34,339 nucleotides of DNA, from the NCBI GenBank assembly GCA_964545345.1, contig CAZJFE010000007.1, positions 1 to 34,339 on the forward strand. The letters run 5' to 3'. Source of the stretch: JAUSKF01 sp964545345 (GTDB lineage Bacteria > Patescibacteriota > Minisyncoccia > UBA6257 > WO2-44-18). Shown here piece by piece: positions 12,834-20,164 of this stretch; the first letter of the stretch is position 1; the number at the start of each line of letters is the position of its first letter. Under the pieces are notes generated by a model. It saw only the letters and a program-made list of their open reading frames with translations. It searched no databases and was not told where the DNA came from. The position numbers and the translations under genes were made by a program.

Positions 12834-14978
12834 ATGGCCGAACTAGATAAAGCTTACGATCCGAAAGCCACCGAAGACCGCATCTATAAAATGTGGGATG
12901 ACGGCGGATTTTTCAAACCAGTCGTCAGTCGTAAGTCGTTAGTCGGCAAAGCGAAGCGCTTTGTTATCCATCTTCCCCCGCCGAACGTGACGGGTTCTTT
13001 GCATATGGGCCACGCGCTCAACGCCACAATTTCCGATATTTTAATTCGTTATCATCGGATGAATGGTGACGAAACGGTCTGGTTCCCCGGCACTGATCAC
13101 GCCGGTATTGCCACCCAAAGCGTGGTTGATAAGCAATTGAAAAAAGAGGGGATCAGCCGTTGGGAGTTGGGTCGGGAAAAATTTGTTGAAAAAGTTTGGG
13201 AGTGGCGTGAAAAGTACGGCAACATCATCATCGGCCAATTAAAAAAGATTGGCGCTTCCGCCGATTGGTCGCGTGTTCGTTTTACGATGGACCCGGAATA
13301 CGCCGAATGGGTAAAGAAAGTTTTTATTCATTATCACGAAAAGGGTTGGATCTATCGCGGCAAACGGGTGGTTAGCTGGTGCACGGCCTGCCAAACTTCG
13401 CTTTCCGATTTGGAAATTGAATATAAAGAAGAAAAAACTAAGCTCTGGAATATTAAATATCCACTGACTAACGACGGACGACCAACGACTAACGACGAAC
13501 CAGAATACATAACAGTCGCCACGACTCGGCCGGAAACAATGCTTGGTGATACTGCTGTGGCAGTCAATCCCAAAGATGACCGCTATAAAAATTTAGTCGG
13601 CAAAAAAGTTTTATTACCGATTCAAAATCGGGAAATACCTATTATCGCTGACGCAAAGATTGATCTGACTTTCGGAACCGGCGCGGTGAAGGTAACTCCG
13701 GCCCACGATTTGTTGGATGCCGAAATCGGTGAGCGGCATAAATTGCCGTTTATTCAGGTTATCAACGAGCGTGGCAAGATGACTGCCGAAGCCGGAAAAG
13801 AATTTGAAGGATTAAAAATTGCAGAAGCCAGAGAAAAAGTGGTGGCGGAATTAGAAAAGCTCGGATTAATAGTGAAAACCGAGGACTATGATCATAATTT
13901 GGCGATCTGCTCCCGGAGCGCCACGCCGATTGAGCCGTTGCTAAGTGATCAATGGTTTTTAAAAATGGAAAAGTTGGCCGCGACGGCTTTGAAGGCAGTG
14001 ACATCAGAAAAAACCAGAATTATTCCGGAAAACTTTTCTCGACCCTATGTTTCCTGGTTAGAAAACATCCGCGATTGGTGTATTTCCCGCCAGATCTGGT
14101 GGGGGCACCAGCTCCCAGTTTATTTCTGCAAAACCGATCCCACGAAATTTATTGTTGCCACGGAGAAGCCGGCGAAATGCCCCGAGTGCAAAAATTGCGA
14201 AATGGAGCAGTCGCAAGATGTTTTAGACACTTGGTTTTCTTCCGCTCTCTGGCCATTCGCCGGACTTTCCGAAGAAGATCAAAAGAAATTTTATCCTTCC
14301 AGCGTTTTGATCACTGCTCGCGACATCATTAATCTTTGGGTAGGCCGGATGATTTTTTCCGGTGTTGAGTTTATGGGCGAGACGCCCTTCCCGGATGTTT
14401 TGATTCACGCCACCGTCCTTACTAAAGACGGGAAGCGGATGTCTAAAAGTTTGGGGACGGGTATTGACCCGATGGATTTAATTGAAAAATACGGCGCCGA
14501 CGCGACTCGCTTCGGAATTATTTGGCAGGCGATGGGTACGCAGGATATTCACTGGGACGAGGCGGCGGTACAGGCCGGAAAAAAGTTTGCCAACAAACTT
14601 TGGAATATCGCCCGGTTTGTTCAGGGGCGGATGGGAGCGACTAGCGATTTGCGACTAGCGACTAGCGACGCACCGGAAGATCAGGAAATTTTAGCGAAGC
14701 TTGAAACTCTGAAGAAAGAAGTTGAGCAGGGGATTGCGGCTTATGATTTCGGCCAAACTCTTCATAAAATTTATGATTTTGTCTGGCATGAGTTGGCGGA
14801 CAAATATATAGAAGCGACTAAAAGCCGGACCGATGAAAATGTTAAAATTGTCTTAGGCGGGATTCTGATGGACGTTTTGCGAATTCTCCATCCTTTCATG
14901 CCGTTTATTACCGAAGAATTGCATCAGCGGTTGTCAGGAGAAGGAGCTTTGATTGCGAAATCCTGGTCCGGCCAGTAG
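12834..14978 (+). CDS. valS: Valyl-tRNA synthetase, short form
   Basis: A 714-aa class I synthetase charging tRNA-Val. The signature HMGH is at 57-60 in PPPNVTGSLHMGH, the editing (CP1) domain carries VATTRPETMLGDTAVAV, the tRNA/active-site region has CISRQIWWGHQLPVY, and the KMSKS loop is KRMSKS near 535. It is far shorter than E. coli ValRS (about 950 aa): the C-terminal coiled-coil tRNA-binding arm is missing. Three heptamer-repeat tracts lie inside the gene (12921-12948, about 13464-13498 and 14637-14671) and encode extra loop peptides. There is no ribosome binding site. TAAGAT at 12821-12826 lies 7 nt before the ATG, which fits a leaderless message. Confidence 0.96.
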   Translation: MAELDKAYDPKATEDRIYKMWDDGGFFKPVVSRKSLVGKAKRFVIHLPPPNVTGSLHMGHALNATISDILIRYHRMNGDETVWFPGTDHAGIATQSVVDKQLKKEGISRWELGREKFVEKVWEWREKYGNIIIGQLKKIGASADWSRVRFTMDPEYAEWVKKVFIHYHEKGWIYRGKRVVSWCTACQTSLSDLEIEYKEEKTKLWNIKYPLTNDGRPTTNDEPEYITVATTRPETMLGDTAVAVNPKDDRYKNLVGKKVLLPIQNREIPIIADAKIDLTFGTGAVKVTPAHDLLDAEIGERHKLPFIQVINERGKMTAEAGKEFEGLKIAEAREKVVAELEKLGLIVKTEDYDHNLAICSRSATPIEPLLSDQWFLKMEKLAATALKAVTSEKTRIIPENFSRPYVSWLENIRDWCISRQIWWGHQLPVYFCKTDPTKFIVATEKPAKCPECKNCEMEQSQDVLDTWFSSALWPFAGLSEEDQKKFYPSSVLITARDIINLWVGRMIFSGVEFMGETPFPDVLIHATVLTKDGKRMSKSLGTGIDPMDLIEKYGADATRFGIIWQAMGTQDIHWDEAAVQAGKKFANKLWNIARFVQGRMGATSDLRLATSDAPEDQEILAKLETLKKEVEQGIAAYDFGQTLHKIYDFVWHELADKYIEATKSRTDENVKIVLGGILMDVLRILHPFMPFITEELHQRLSGEGALIAKSWSGQ
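12921..12948 (+). repeat. Heptamer repeat tract 1 (in valS)
   Basis: Four consecutive heptamers, GTCGTCA, GTCGTAA, GTCGTTA and GTCGGCA, encode part of VVSRKSLVGK between GGFFKP and the conserved RFVIHLPPP strand. The motif is the reverse complement of the CGACTAA-type tracts elsewhere in the window. Confidence 0.8.
13464..13498 (+). repeat. Heptamer repeat tract 2 (in valS)
   Basis: Five period-7 units close to CGACTAA (with GGA, CCA and GAA variants) encode TNDGRPTTNDEPE at the entry of the editing domain. Confidence 0.75.
14637..14671 (+). repeat. Heptamer repeat tract 3 (in valS)
   Basis: Five heptamers, GCGACTA, GCGATTT, GCGACTA, GCGACTA and GCGACGC, encode ATSDLRLATSDA, a loop in the C-terminal helical region. 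Confidence 0.8.
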
Positions 14979-14980
14979 TT

Positions 14981-15685
14981 ATGCTGACTACCATAATACT
15001 TATTGCTCTCGGTTCCATTCCCGGCTTGGCCTGGCTGGCTTTTTATTTAAAAGAAGACGCGCGGCATCCCGAACCGAAAAAACTAATTTTGTATACCTTT
15101 CTTGCCGGCGCGCTAGTTACGGTTTTTGTTTTGCAATTTCAAATCGTTGTTAACGATTGGGTGGTCAGTAAGGGTTACGCCACTTATAGCCTTTTGTCAT
15201 TTATGTCTCTGGGCGTGATTGAAGAAATATTTAAATTCGTCGCGGTTTATCTAGCGGTCGGCCGCCGCCGAGAGTTTGATGAACCGATTGATGCGATGGT
15301 TTACATGATCGTCGCCGCGTTGGGATTCGCCACCGTGGAGAATATCGCTTCAGTGTTACAGTCCGACGCCCTTTCTCTTACCGCTCCCGGACCGCTAGAG
15401 ACCACTGCCCTTCGTTTCGTGGGCGCCACCGTGCTTCACAGCTTAACTTCCGCACTGGTCGGATATTATTGGGGTAAGGCCATGGCTCGTCGCCAGGGGA
15501 TAGCCGGAGGGATTATGCAGGGTTTGCTGATTGCTACTTTATTGCATGCCTTTTTCAACTACCTTATAATTAAATCGGAACCTGTAGCTTTGCCGCTAAT
15601 CTTTCTGATGTTCATGGCCCTGTTCGTTTTGAACGATTTTGAGAAATTAAAGCGGGCCGATAAGAGTATTCCAATACAACAATAA
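14981..15685 (+). CDS. prsW: PrsW family intramembrane metalloprotease
   Basis: A 234-aa multi-pass membrane protein with about seven helices. PrsW-family motifs are visible: GVIEEIFKF (Glu81, Glu82), EPIDAMVY (101-108), GFATVEN (115-121), VLHSLTSALVG with His153, and LLHAFFNY with His189. In Bacillus the family performs site-1 cleavage of an anti-sigma factor; the substrate here is unknown. The ATG lies 2 nt after the valS stop with no ribosome binding site, so translation probably depends on valS termination. The first helix starts at residue 2 and can serve as a signal anchor. Confidence 0.9.
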   Translation: MLTTIILIALGSIPGLAWLAFYLKEDARHPEPKKLILYTFLAGALVTVFVLQFQIVVNDWVVSKGYATYSLLSFMSLGVIEEIFKFVAVYLAVGRRREFDEPIDAMVYMIVAALGFATVENIASVLQSDALSLTAPGPLETTALRFVGATVLHSLTSALVGYYWGKAMARRQGIAGGIMQGLLIATLLHAFFNYLIIKSEPVALPLIFLMFMALFVLNDFEKLKRADKSIPIQQ

Positions 15686-15689
15686 ATTT

Positions 15690-15803
15690 ATGGAATCCCG
15701 TTAGAAGTTCACAATTCAATGACTTATCAAATAAAATCTTTTGTTCCCTCTATGCTAATATCTGTAAAAGGTCATAGTTTGTTTTACTTCTAACGGGATG
15801 GAA
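15690..15803. repeat. Inverted-repeat element at the hsp20 start codon
   Basis: TCCCGTTAGAAGT (15696-15708) is repeated in inverted orientation at 15786-15798 (ACTTCTAACGGGA). The direct repeat ATGGAA flanks both ends (15690-15695 and 15798-15803). The right copy of ATGGAA is the start of hsp20. Between the arms is an extended -10 sequence, TGC-TAATAT (15753-15761). This could be a mobile miniature element with a 6-bp target duplication, an invertible promoter, or a regulatory hairpin. Confidence 0.6.
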
Positions 15804-16274
15804 GACGAAGAAATAACTGAAGACGAAGGGGCGGAAGAAACTCCGGCCGGAGAAGTAGTTGAGCCGGAAATTGAACTCGCCAAATCAAACTCGGCTGTCC
15901 GTGAGCGGCGTTCGGATTTGTTAGAAGATCTTTCCGATGAGGACGAGGGCCAGCTGACTATTGATCTCTATCAAACTCCGGATGAGATTACTTTGGAATC
16001 TCCGATCGCCGGTGTAAAACCGGAAGATTTGGATATCGCCATCACCAGCGAATCCGTCACTATTAAAGGCAAGAGAGAAAAGGAGAAGAAAGTAAAAGAT
16101 GAAGATTATTTTTACCAAGAGTGCTATTGGGGCCGGTTCGCGCGCTCTATTATTCTTCCGCAGGAAGTGGACGCCGAAAAATCCGAAGCTTCTATCAAAA
16201 ATGGTGTTTTGATCATCAAACTCCCCAAGCTCAATCGTCAGCGCTCTAAAAAGATCAAGGTTCAGTCCGAGTAG
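15798..16274 (+). CDS. Small heat shock protein (Hsp20/alpha-crystallin)
   Basis: A 158-aa ATP-independent holdase chaperone. Residues 1-50 form an acidic N-terminal arm. The alpha-crystallin domain spans about 51-145, from LTIDLYQTPDEITLESPIAG through YQECYWGRFARSIILP to NGVLIIKLPK. The tail ends with KIKV, an I-x-V/I-like oligomerisation motif. Upstream there is no clear Shine-Dalgarno sequence. The start codon is embedded in the right arm of a 13-bp inverted repeat, with an extended -10 box inside the element. The arrangement suggests regulation through DNA or RNA structure, possibly heat-dependent; this is inference. Confidence 0.93.
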   Translation: MEDEEITEDEGAEETPAGEVVEPEIELAKSNSAVRERRSDLLEDLSDEDEGQLTIDLYQTPDEITLESPIAGVKPEDLDIAITSESVTIKGKREKEKKVKDEDYFYQECYWGRFARSIILPQEVDAEKSEASIKNGVLIIKLPKLNRQRSKKIKVQSE

Positions 16275-16330
16275 TTGCCCTTTCTTTGTCATTTTTGTAG
16301 CATGTAGGGGTACATTGATAGGAGCGACCC

Positions 16331-17314
16331 GTGACCGCCGAAAGGATTGCAGTCGTGCAGAACGGCGGCGGTTTTACCGGCGCCAATATTGGTCTTTGGA
16401 AAGCTCTATTCCGCAGAGGAAAAATTCCCAAAAAGATCCAGGGAGTTTCAGTCGGCGCTTTGAATGCCGCGATGGTTGTGCAGGATGGCCCGGATACGCT
16501 GGAAAAGCACTGGCGAAAAGTCGGCCGTGGAAAACCGGGTGATATTTTCAGTTGGAAGGGAGTCCCTTGGCACATCATCAAATCTGAACAGAGTCTCCTT
16601 AGCGACTATGGCCTCAACAAGCTGATGGAGAATATTGATTGTCAGAAGATTATCAATTCCGAAATTGAGCTTGAGGCGGTGGCGATGAATAAAAACAAGC
16701 GTCGGATGGAAGTTTTTTCCAGCCGGGACGAACGTTTCAAGAAAGATCCGGAACTGTTGCGTAGGGCCATCAAGGCCTCCGCCTCTTTGACCGGATACTT
16801 TCCGAAAGTAAAAATCGGCAATGACTATTATGCCGATGGTTACTATTTCCATCTGGATCACCTAAAGGGCTTTGACACCATCTTCGTGATTCTCAACGAT
16901 GATCCTTGTCCCGCTCCGGAACCGGACGATGGTCCGCCGTGGTACAAAGATCTGCGAATCGGGTTCCGTCAGGTTCTGGACGATATGGATGAGAGGCAGT
17001 GTCGTGATTTTCTTCGCGACAATCCCGAATTCCAATTGTTCACTCCGCCCGAATCCGAGCAGGGATTTTTTAAAACAATCATTGATAAGCTCAAATCTTT
17101 CCCGGCAAATGTCGCCGCTAAAGTTGAAGAAGTGCTTACGGGCGAACCGCAATTCCCGAAGCGTCTCGTCATCACCAGTCCGGATCTGAGTATTCCCAGT
17201 CTCACTCTGGATGATTACCGGCCCGGTGATATTGATAGAAGAATTGATTTCAGTAATAAGCAAGCAGAGAAGTTGTTGGACCAGGTATACCCTGAAACCA
17301 AAGCCGCTGAGTAA
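16331..17314 (+). CDS. Patatin-like phospholipase
   Basis: A 327-aa patatin-fold serine hydrolase. The oxyanion loop GGGFTG (12-17), nucleophile elbow GVSVG with Ser40, and the catalytic Asp169 in ADGYY form the Ser-Asp dyad expected for acyl hydrolases acting on phospholipids or lysolipids. There is no signal peptide, so it is cytoplasmic or secreted by other means. The GTG start follows TAGGAG by six nt. The C-terminal 130 residues, with DDGPPWYKD and SLTLDDYRPGDIDRRIDF, extend beyond the catalytic fold. The stop codon lies in the loop of its terminator. Such an enzyme could process lipids acquired from a host. Confidence 0.92.
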   Translation: MTAERIAVVQNGGGFTGANIGLWKALFRRGKIPKKIQGVSVGALNAAMVVQDGPDTLEKHWRKVGRGKPGDIFSWKGVPWHIIKSEQSLLSDYGLNKLMENIDCQKIINSEIELEAVAMNKNKRRMEVFSSRDERFKKDPELLRRAIKASASLTGYFPKVKIGNDYYADGYYFHLDHLKGFDTIFVILNDDPCPAPEPDDGPPWYKDLRIGFRQVLDDMDERQCRDFLRDNPEFQLFTPPESEQGFFKTIIDKLKSFPANVAAKVEEVLTGEPQFPKRLVITSPDLSIPSLTLDDYRPGDIDRRIDFSNKQAEKLLDQVYPETKAAE

Positions 17315-17328
17315 TCAGCGGCTTTTTT
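17302..17328 (+). terminator. Terminator of the patatin gene
   Basis: AGCCGCTGA pairs with TCAGCGGCT across a GTAA loop and runs into T bases. The TAA stop codon is in the loop. Confidence 0.9.
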
Positions 17329-17354
17329 CTTGGTTAAAAGTTTATAATTAGATT

Positions 17355-17855
17355 GTGACCGAGCACTACACCAAAGCTTTAGTTCTGGATCGGGAAAATC
17401 AGGGAGATCAGGACTCCCGAGTTTTTCTTTATTGCGAAAAATTGGGAAGGATTTCCGCTAAGGTTAAGAGCGCCAGAAAAATTACTTCCAAACTGTCCGG
17501 TCACTTGGAGCCGGGTAATCTTGGCAGTGTCCGATTGATCGAGTTGGGAGGATTCCAGGTTGTAGACGTTGTTTCAGAGGAAATATTGCCGCGTGATCCG
17601 AAAACCATCGCCGCCCTACAACTACTCAAAGAGATGACCGTTGAGGGCGATTTTGATCCGGAGCTTTGGTCTTTGATTTCCGCCGGTCATCTGGAAATTG
17701 GAACAATTTTATCTTGTCTGGGTTTTTCGCCGACGTTCGCCAGTTGTCGGACCTGCCAGTCTGGGAATCCCGGTCATTTTCTTATGCGGGAACTGGAATA
17801 TTCTTGCCACCCCTGTTTAATTAAATCTGGCCGGCCGCTCCATTTTGTCCTGTGA
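17355..17855 (+). CDS. recO: DNA repair protein RecO, compact form
   Basis: A 166-aa RecO, clearly shorter than the usual 230-260 aa. The N-terminal OB fold (1-75) starts TKALVLDRENQGDQDSRVF and contains KVKSARK and SKLSGHLEPG. A reduced helical part follows, then a four-Cys zinc site (Cys131, Cys134, Cys151, Cys154). RecO loads RecA at gaps with RecR and anneals single strands. A GTG start is six nt downstream of TATAAT (17343-17348), so the message looks leaderless. The missing residues come from the helical domain and C-terminus, not from a visible frameshift. Confidence 0.88.
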   Translation: MTEHYTKALVLDRENQGDQDSRVFLYCEKLGRISAKVKSARKITSKLSGHLEPGNLGSVRLIELGGFQVVDVVSEEILPRDPKTIAALQLLKEMTVEGDFDPELWSLISAGHLEIGTILSCLGFSPTFASCRTCQSGNPGHFLMRELEYSCHPCLIKSGRPLHFVL

Positions 17856-17861
17856 TATAAT
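17853..17861 (+). promoter_or_regulatory. Extended -10 promoter of the 17882 gene
   Basis: TGA-TATAAT overlaps the end of recO (stop at 17855). It predicts a leader of about 14 nt before the ATG at 17882. Confidence 0.55.
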
Positions 17862-17881
17862 TAGGTTAACGACACAACCCA

Positions 17882-20137
17882 ATGAATAGAAAAGTTCTTT
17901 TTGGGATATTAATCGGTTTGGTATTTTTGGCGGTTTTAATCATCGGGTTTTTTGTCTATCGGGCCAGCGTTGCTAGGGGAATGGAAGTAGAAATTGTGCC
18001 TCCGCCGAAAGTATTGGTTGGCGTGCCTTTTGAGGTCAAGGTGGGTGTTTCCAACTCCTCTTCTAACGCTTTTAAAAATGTGAATCTGGCTTTGCGGTTG
18101 CCTAAAGAGTTTGCCTTTGTCGGCCAGCCGCCGGCTCAAGAATCCGATTCTCGAGCGATTGCTGCTTTGGACCAAGGCGGTTCTGCTGAGCAGACTTTCA
18201 CGGTTATAGCCCTTAATGGGGAAAACACCTTCAAAAAGATTTCTGCTAGCGCCACCTACAACGCCGGTTCGTTTAAATCCCCGTTTACCAAAGGGGCGGA
18301 AAATAATGTGGTTGTCGGCGGGCACGGAGTTTTAGTAGACATCGTCACTCCTCAGAAGGTTTTCAGCGGCGTTCCTTTTGAATCGGAAGTTTCTTTCAAA
18401 AATGTTTCCGGAGCCGACTTCACAGATTTGAAATTGAAGATGATCTACCCCGTCGCTTTCAGTTTTGTAAAATCCACCGTGAAACCTGACATCGGCAATA
18501 ACACCTGGATTTTAGGAGATCTGCGCAAAGGGGAGGAAACGAAGTTCAAAATTACCGGAATTTTGACTGGCCCGGAAGGCGCGTTTTTTGACCTGGGAGC
18601 GACCGCCGAGGCCGTGTTGGAAGGCCAGCTTTATCCTATTTACACAAATGCCGCCACGATCTCCATCGCGACTTCACCGATTTCCATGAAGATCAATTTG
18701 AATAACGACAGTGGCTATATCGCCGGTCTGGGAAGCAGTTTGAGCTACACCATTAACTACAGCAACAACACCGATGTCAGCTTGCGCGATCTGATTATCA
18801 AGGCCAAATTAGATGGGGCGATGTATGACCTTAAGTCTTTATCTACCAACGGAACTTTCCGATCTTCCGATAACTCTATAGTTTGGACCGCCGCTAATTT
18901 CCGACCGCTATCCGCGCTAGCGCCGGGTGAGATCGGATCGGTTACTTTTAGTATCCGCACGAAAGATTCGTATCCGATTAAAAATCCGACTGATAAGAAT
19001 TTTCTTTTGAAAGTCTTAGCGACTATTGATTCCCCGACCGTTCCATATTTCGTCGCTGAAGGAAAAACCGAAAGCCACGCTAATATTGAAAATAAGGTTG
19101 GCGGCTCCGTTGATTTGACCGCGCGGGCGTATTTCCGCGACTCCACCTCCGGCATTGTCAACAAAGGAACATTGCCCTTAAGTCTTAACCAACCGACCCA
19201 ATTCACTATCCACTGGCGGATTGTTAACCATGCTACTGATCTTCGGGATGTGGAAGTCCGGGCTTTTTTGGGCGGCAATGTCGCTTTCACCGGAGTTACT
19301 AAGAGTAACGCCGCCACCATTCCAACTTACAACGAGCGCACTCAGGAGTTGATTTGGCGCTTGCCGAGAATCCCGGCAAACTATGGCGTGTTGGGTAAGC
19401 CGACGGAGGCCGTTTTCCAAGTTGAGGCGTTGCCGTCTACCCAGGATGTCGGCCGGGATATGCTGTTAGTTCAGGAATCTACTTTGGTGGCGATTGATGA
19501 CTTCACCGGCTTGGAAGCATTTGATAAAGACAGCGTCATCACTTCCCGTTTGCTGGACGAACCGACTACCGGCGGGGCGGTCCTACAACATCCATCGGTC
19601 GTTGATTTGCAGAAACAGCAAGCAGATGAGCGTCAGCGATTGCTGCTGCTTTTGCAACAGAAACAAGCGTCGCAAGTAGAGCGTGACCAGGCGCTGAACG
19701 ATTTGGAAGAACAGCAATACGACGCTCAGCAAGTTTTGGATCGCCAGTTAGATAAACTGCGTGATTCCTACAAGCCGCCGGTCGTTTTGCCGCCGTCAAT
19801 CATTGACGGGGGAGCTGGAGGAACCGGAGGCGCGGTTGCTGACACTGCCTGCGCGGAAGAGGCGAAGGATGATCGGGATGCCGAATTGGCCGCCGCCAAC
19901 AATAATCACGACGACGATTTGAACGCCGCTCTGGAAAAACGCCGCAACCTTTTGATTGCCGCCGCTCTAGTTGGTGATCCGCATCTTCGTCATATTGCTA
20001 TCGTGGCCGCCTTGTACGGTTATGAACAGGACGAGCAGAGGATTGAAAAGGAGTGGAATGAAGATAAAGCGGCCGCGGACCGGAAATACCAACAAGATCT
20101 CGCGGAGTGTAATAGTGGCGGCGTCCCAATTGAATAA
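17882..20137 (+). CDS. Membrane-anchored surface protein with DUF11/CARDB-like domains and coiled-coil tail
   Basis: A 751-aa protein. An N-terminal anchor helix (about 5-26) is followed by Ig-like beta-sandwich modules: one with VLVGVPFEVKVGVSNSSSN, a second with VFSGVPFESEVSFKNVSG, a third with SLSYTINYSNNTDVSLRD, and a fourth with QFTIHWRIVNHATDLRD. These are the NxTxxxLxDVxV-type repeats of DUF11/CARDB proteins. From about residue 563 there is a Gln/Glu-rich coiled coil, a Gly-rich hinge and another charged helical segment containing two cysteines. It is probably displayed on the outer face and may be a stalk or adhesin. It is paralogous to the next gene over the first 560 residues. The coiled-coil tail is unique to this copy. 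Confidence 0.8.
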   Translation: MNRKVLFGILIGLVFLAVLIIGFFVYRASVARGMEVEIVPPPKVLVGVPFEVKVGVSNSSSNAFKNVNLALRLPKEFAFVGQPPAQESDSRAIAALDQGGSAEQTFTVIALNGENTFKKISASATYNAGSFKSPFTKGAENNVVVGGHGVLVDIVTPQKVFSGVPFESEVSFKNVSGADFTDLKLKMIYPVAFSFVKSTVKPDIGNNTWILGDLRKGEETKFKITGILTGPEGAFFDLGATAEAVLEGQLYPIYTNAATISIATSPISMKINLNNDSGYIAGLGSSLSYTINYSNNTDVSLRDLIIKAKLDGAMYDLKSLSTNGTFRSSDNSIVWTAANFRPLSALAPGEIGSVTFSIRTKDSYPIKNPTDKNFLLKVLATIDSPTVPYFVAEGKTESHANIENKVGGSVDLTARAYFRDSTSGIVNKGTLPLSLNQPTQFTIHWRIVNHATDLRDVEVRAFLGGNVAFTGVTKSNAATIPTYNERTQELIWRLPRIPANYGVLGKPTEAVFQVEALPSTQDVGRDMLLVQESTLVAIDDFTGLEAFDKDSVITSRLLDEPTTGGAVLQHPSVVDLQKQQADERQRLLLLLQQKQASQVERDQALNDLEEQQYDAQQVLDRQLDKLRDSYKPPVVLPPSIIDGGAGGTGGAVADTACAEEAKDDRDAELAAANNNHDDDLNAALEKRRNLLIAAALVGDPHLRHIAIVAALYGYEQDEQRIEKEWNEDKAAADRKYQQDLAECNSGGVPIE

Positions 20138-20157
20138 GCCCGATTTTCCTTTATAAT
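20130..20157 (+). promoter_or_regulatory. Promoter of the second surface protein gene
   Basis: TTGAAT (20130-20135) and TATAAT (20152-20157) have 16-nt spacing. The ATG is seven nt after the -10, so the transcript should be leaderless. The -35 overlaps the stop codon of the upstream paralogue. Confidence 0.7.
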
Positions 20158-20164
20158 TCAAGAA

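Noticed and set aside
15696..15798. Integron attC site or CIRCE operator at hsp20
   Set aside because: The GTT/AAC words face the wrong way for attC, and the arms do not resemble the CIRCE sequence TTAGCACTC.
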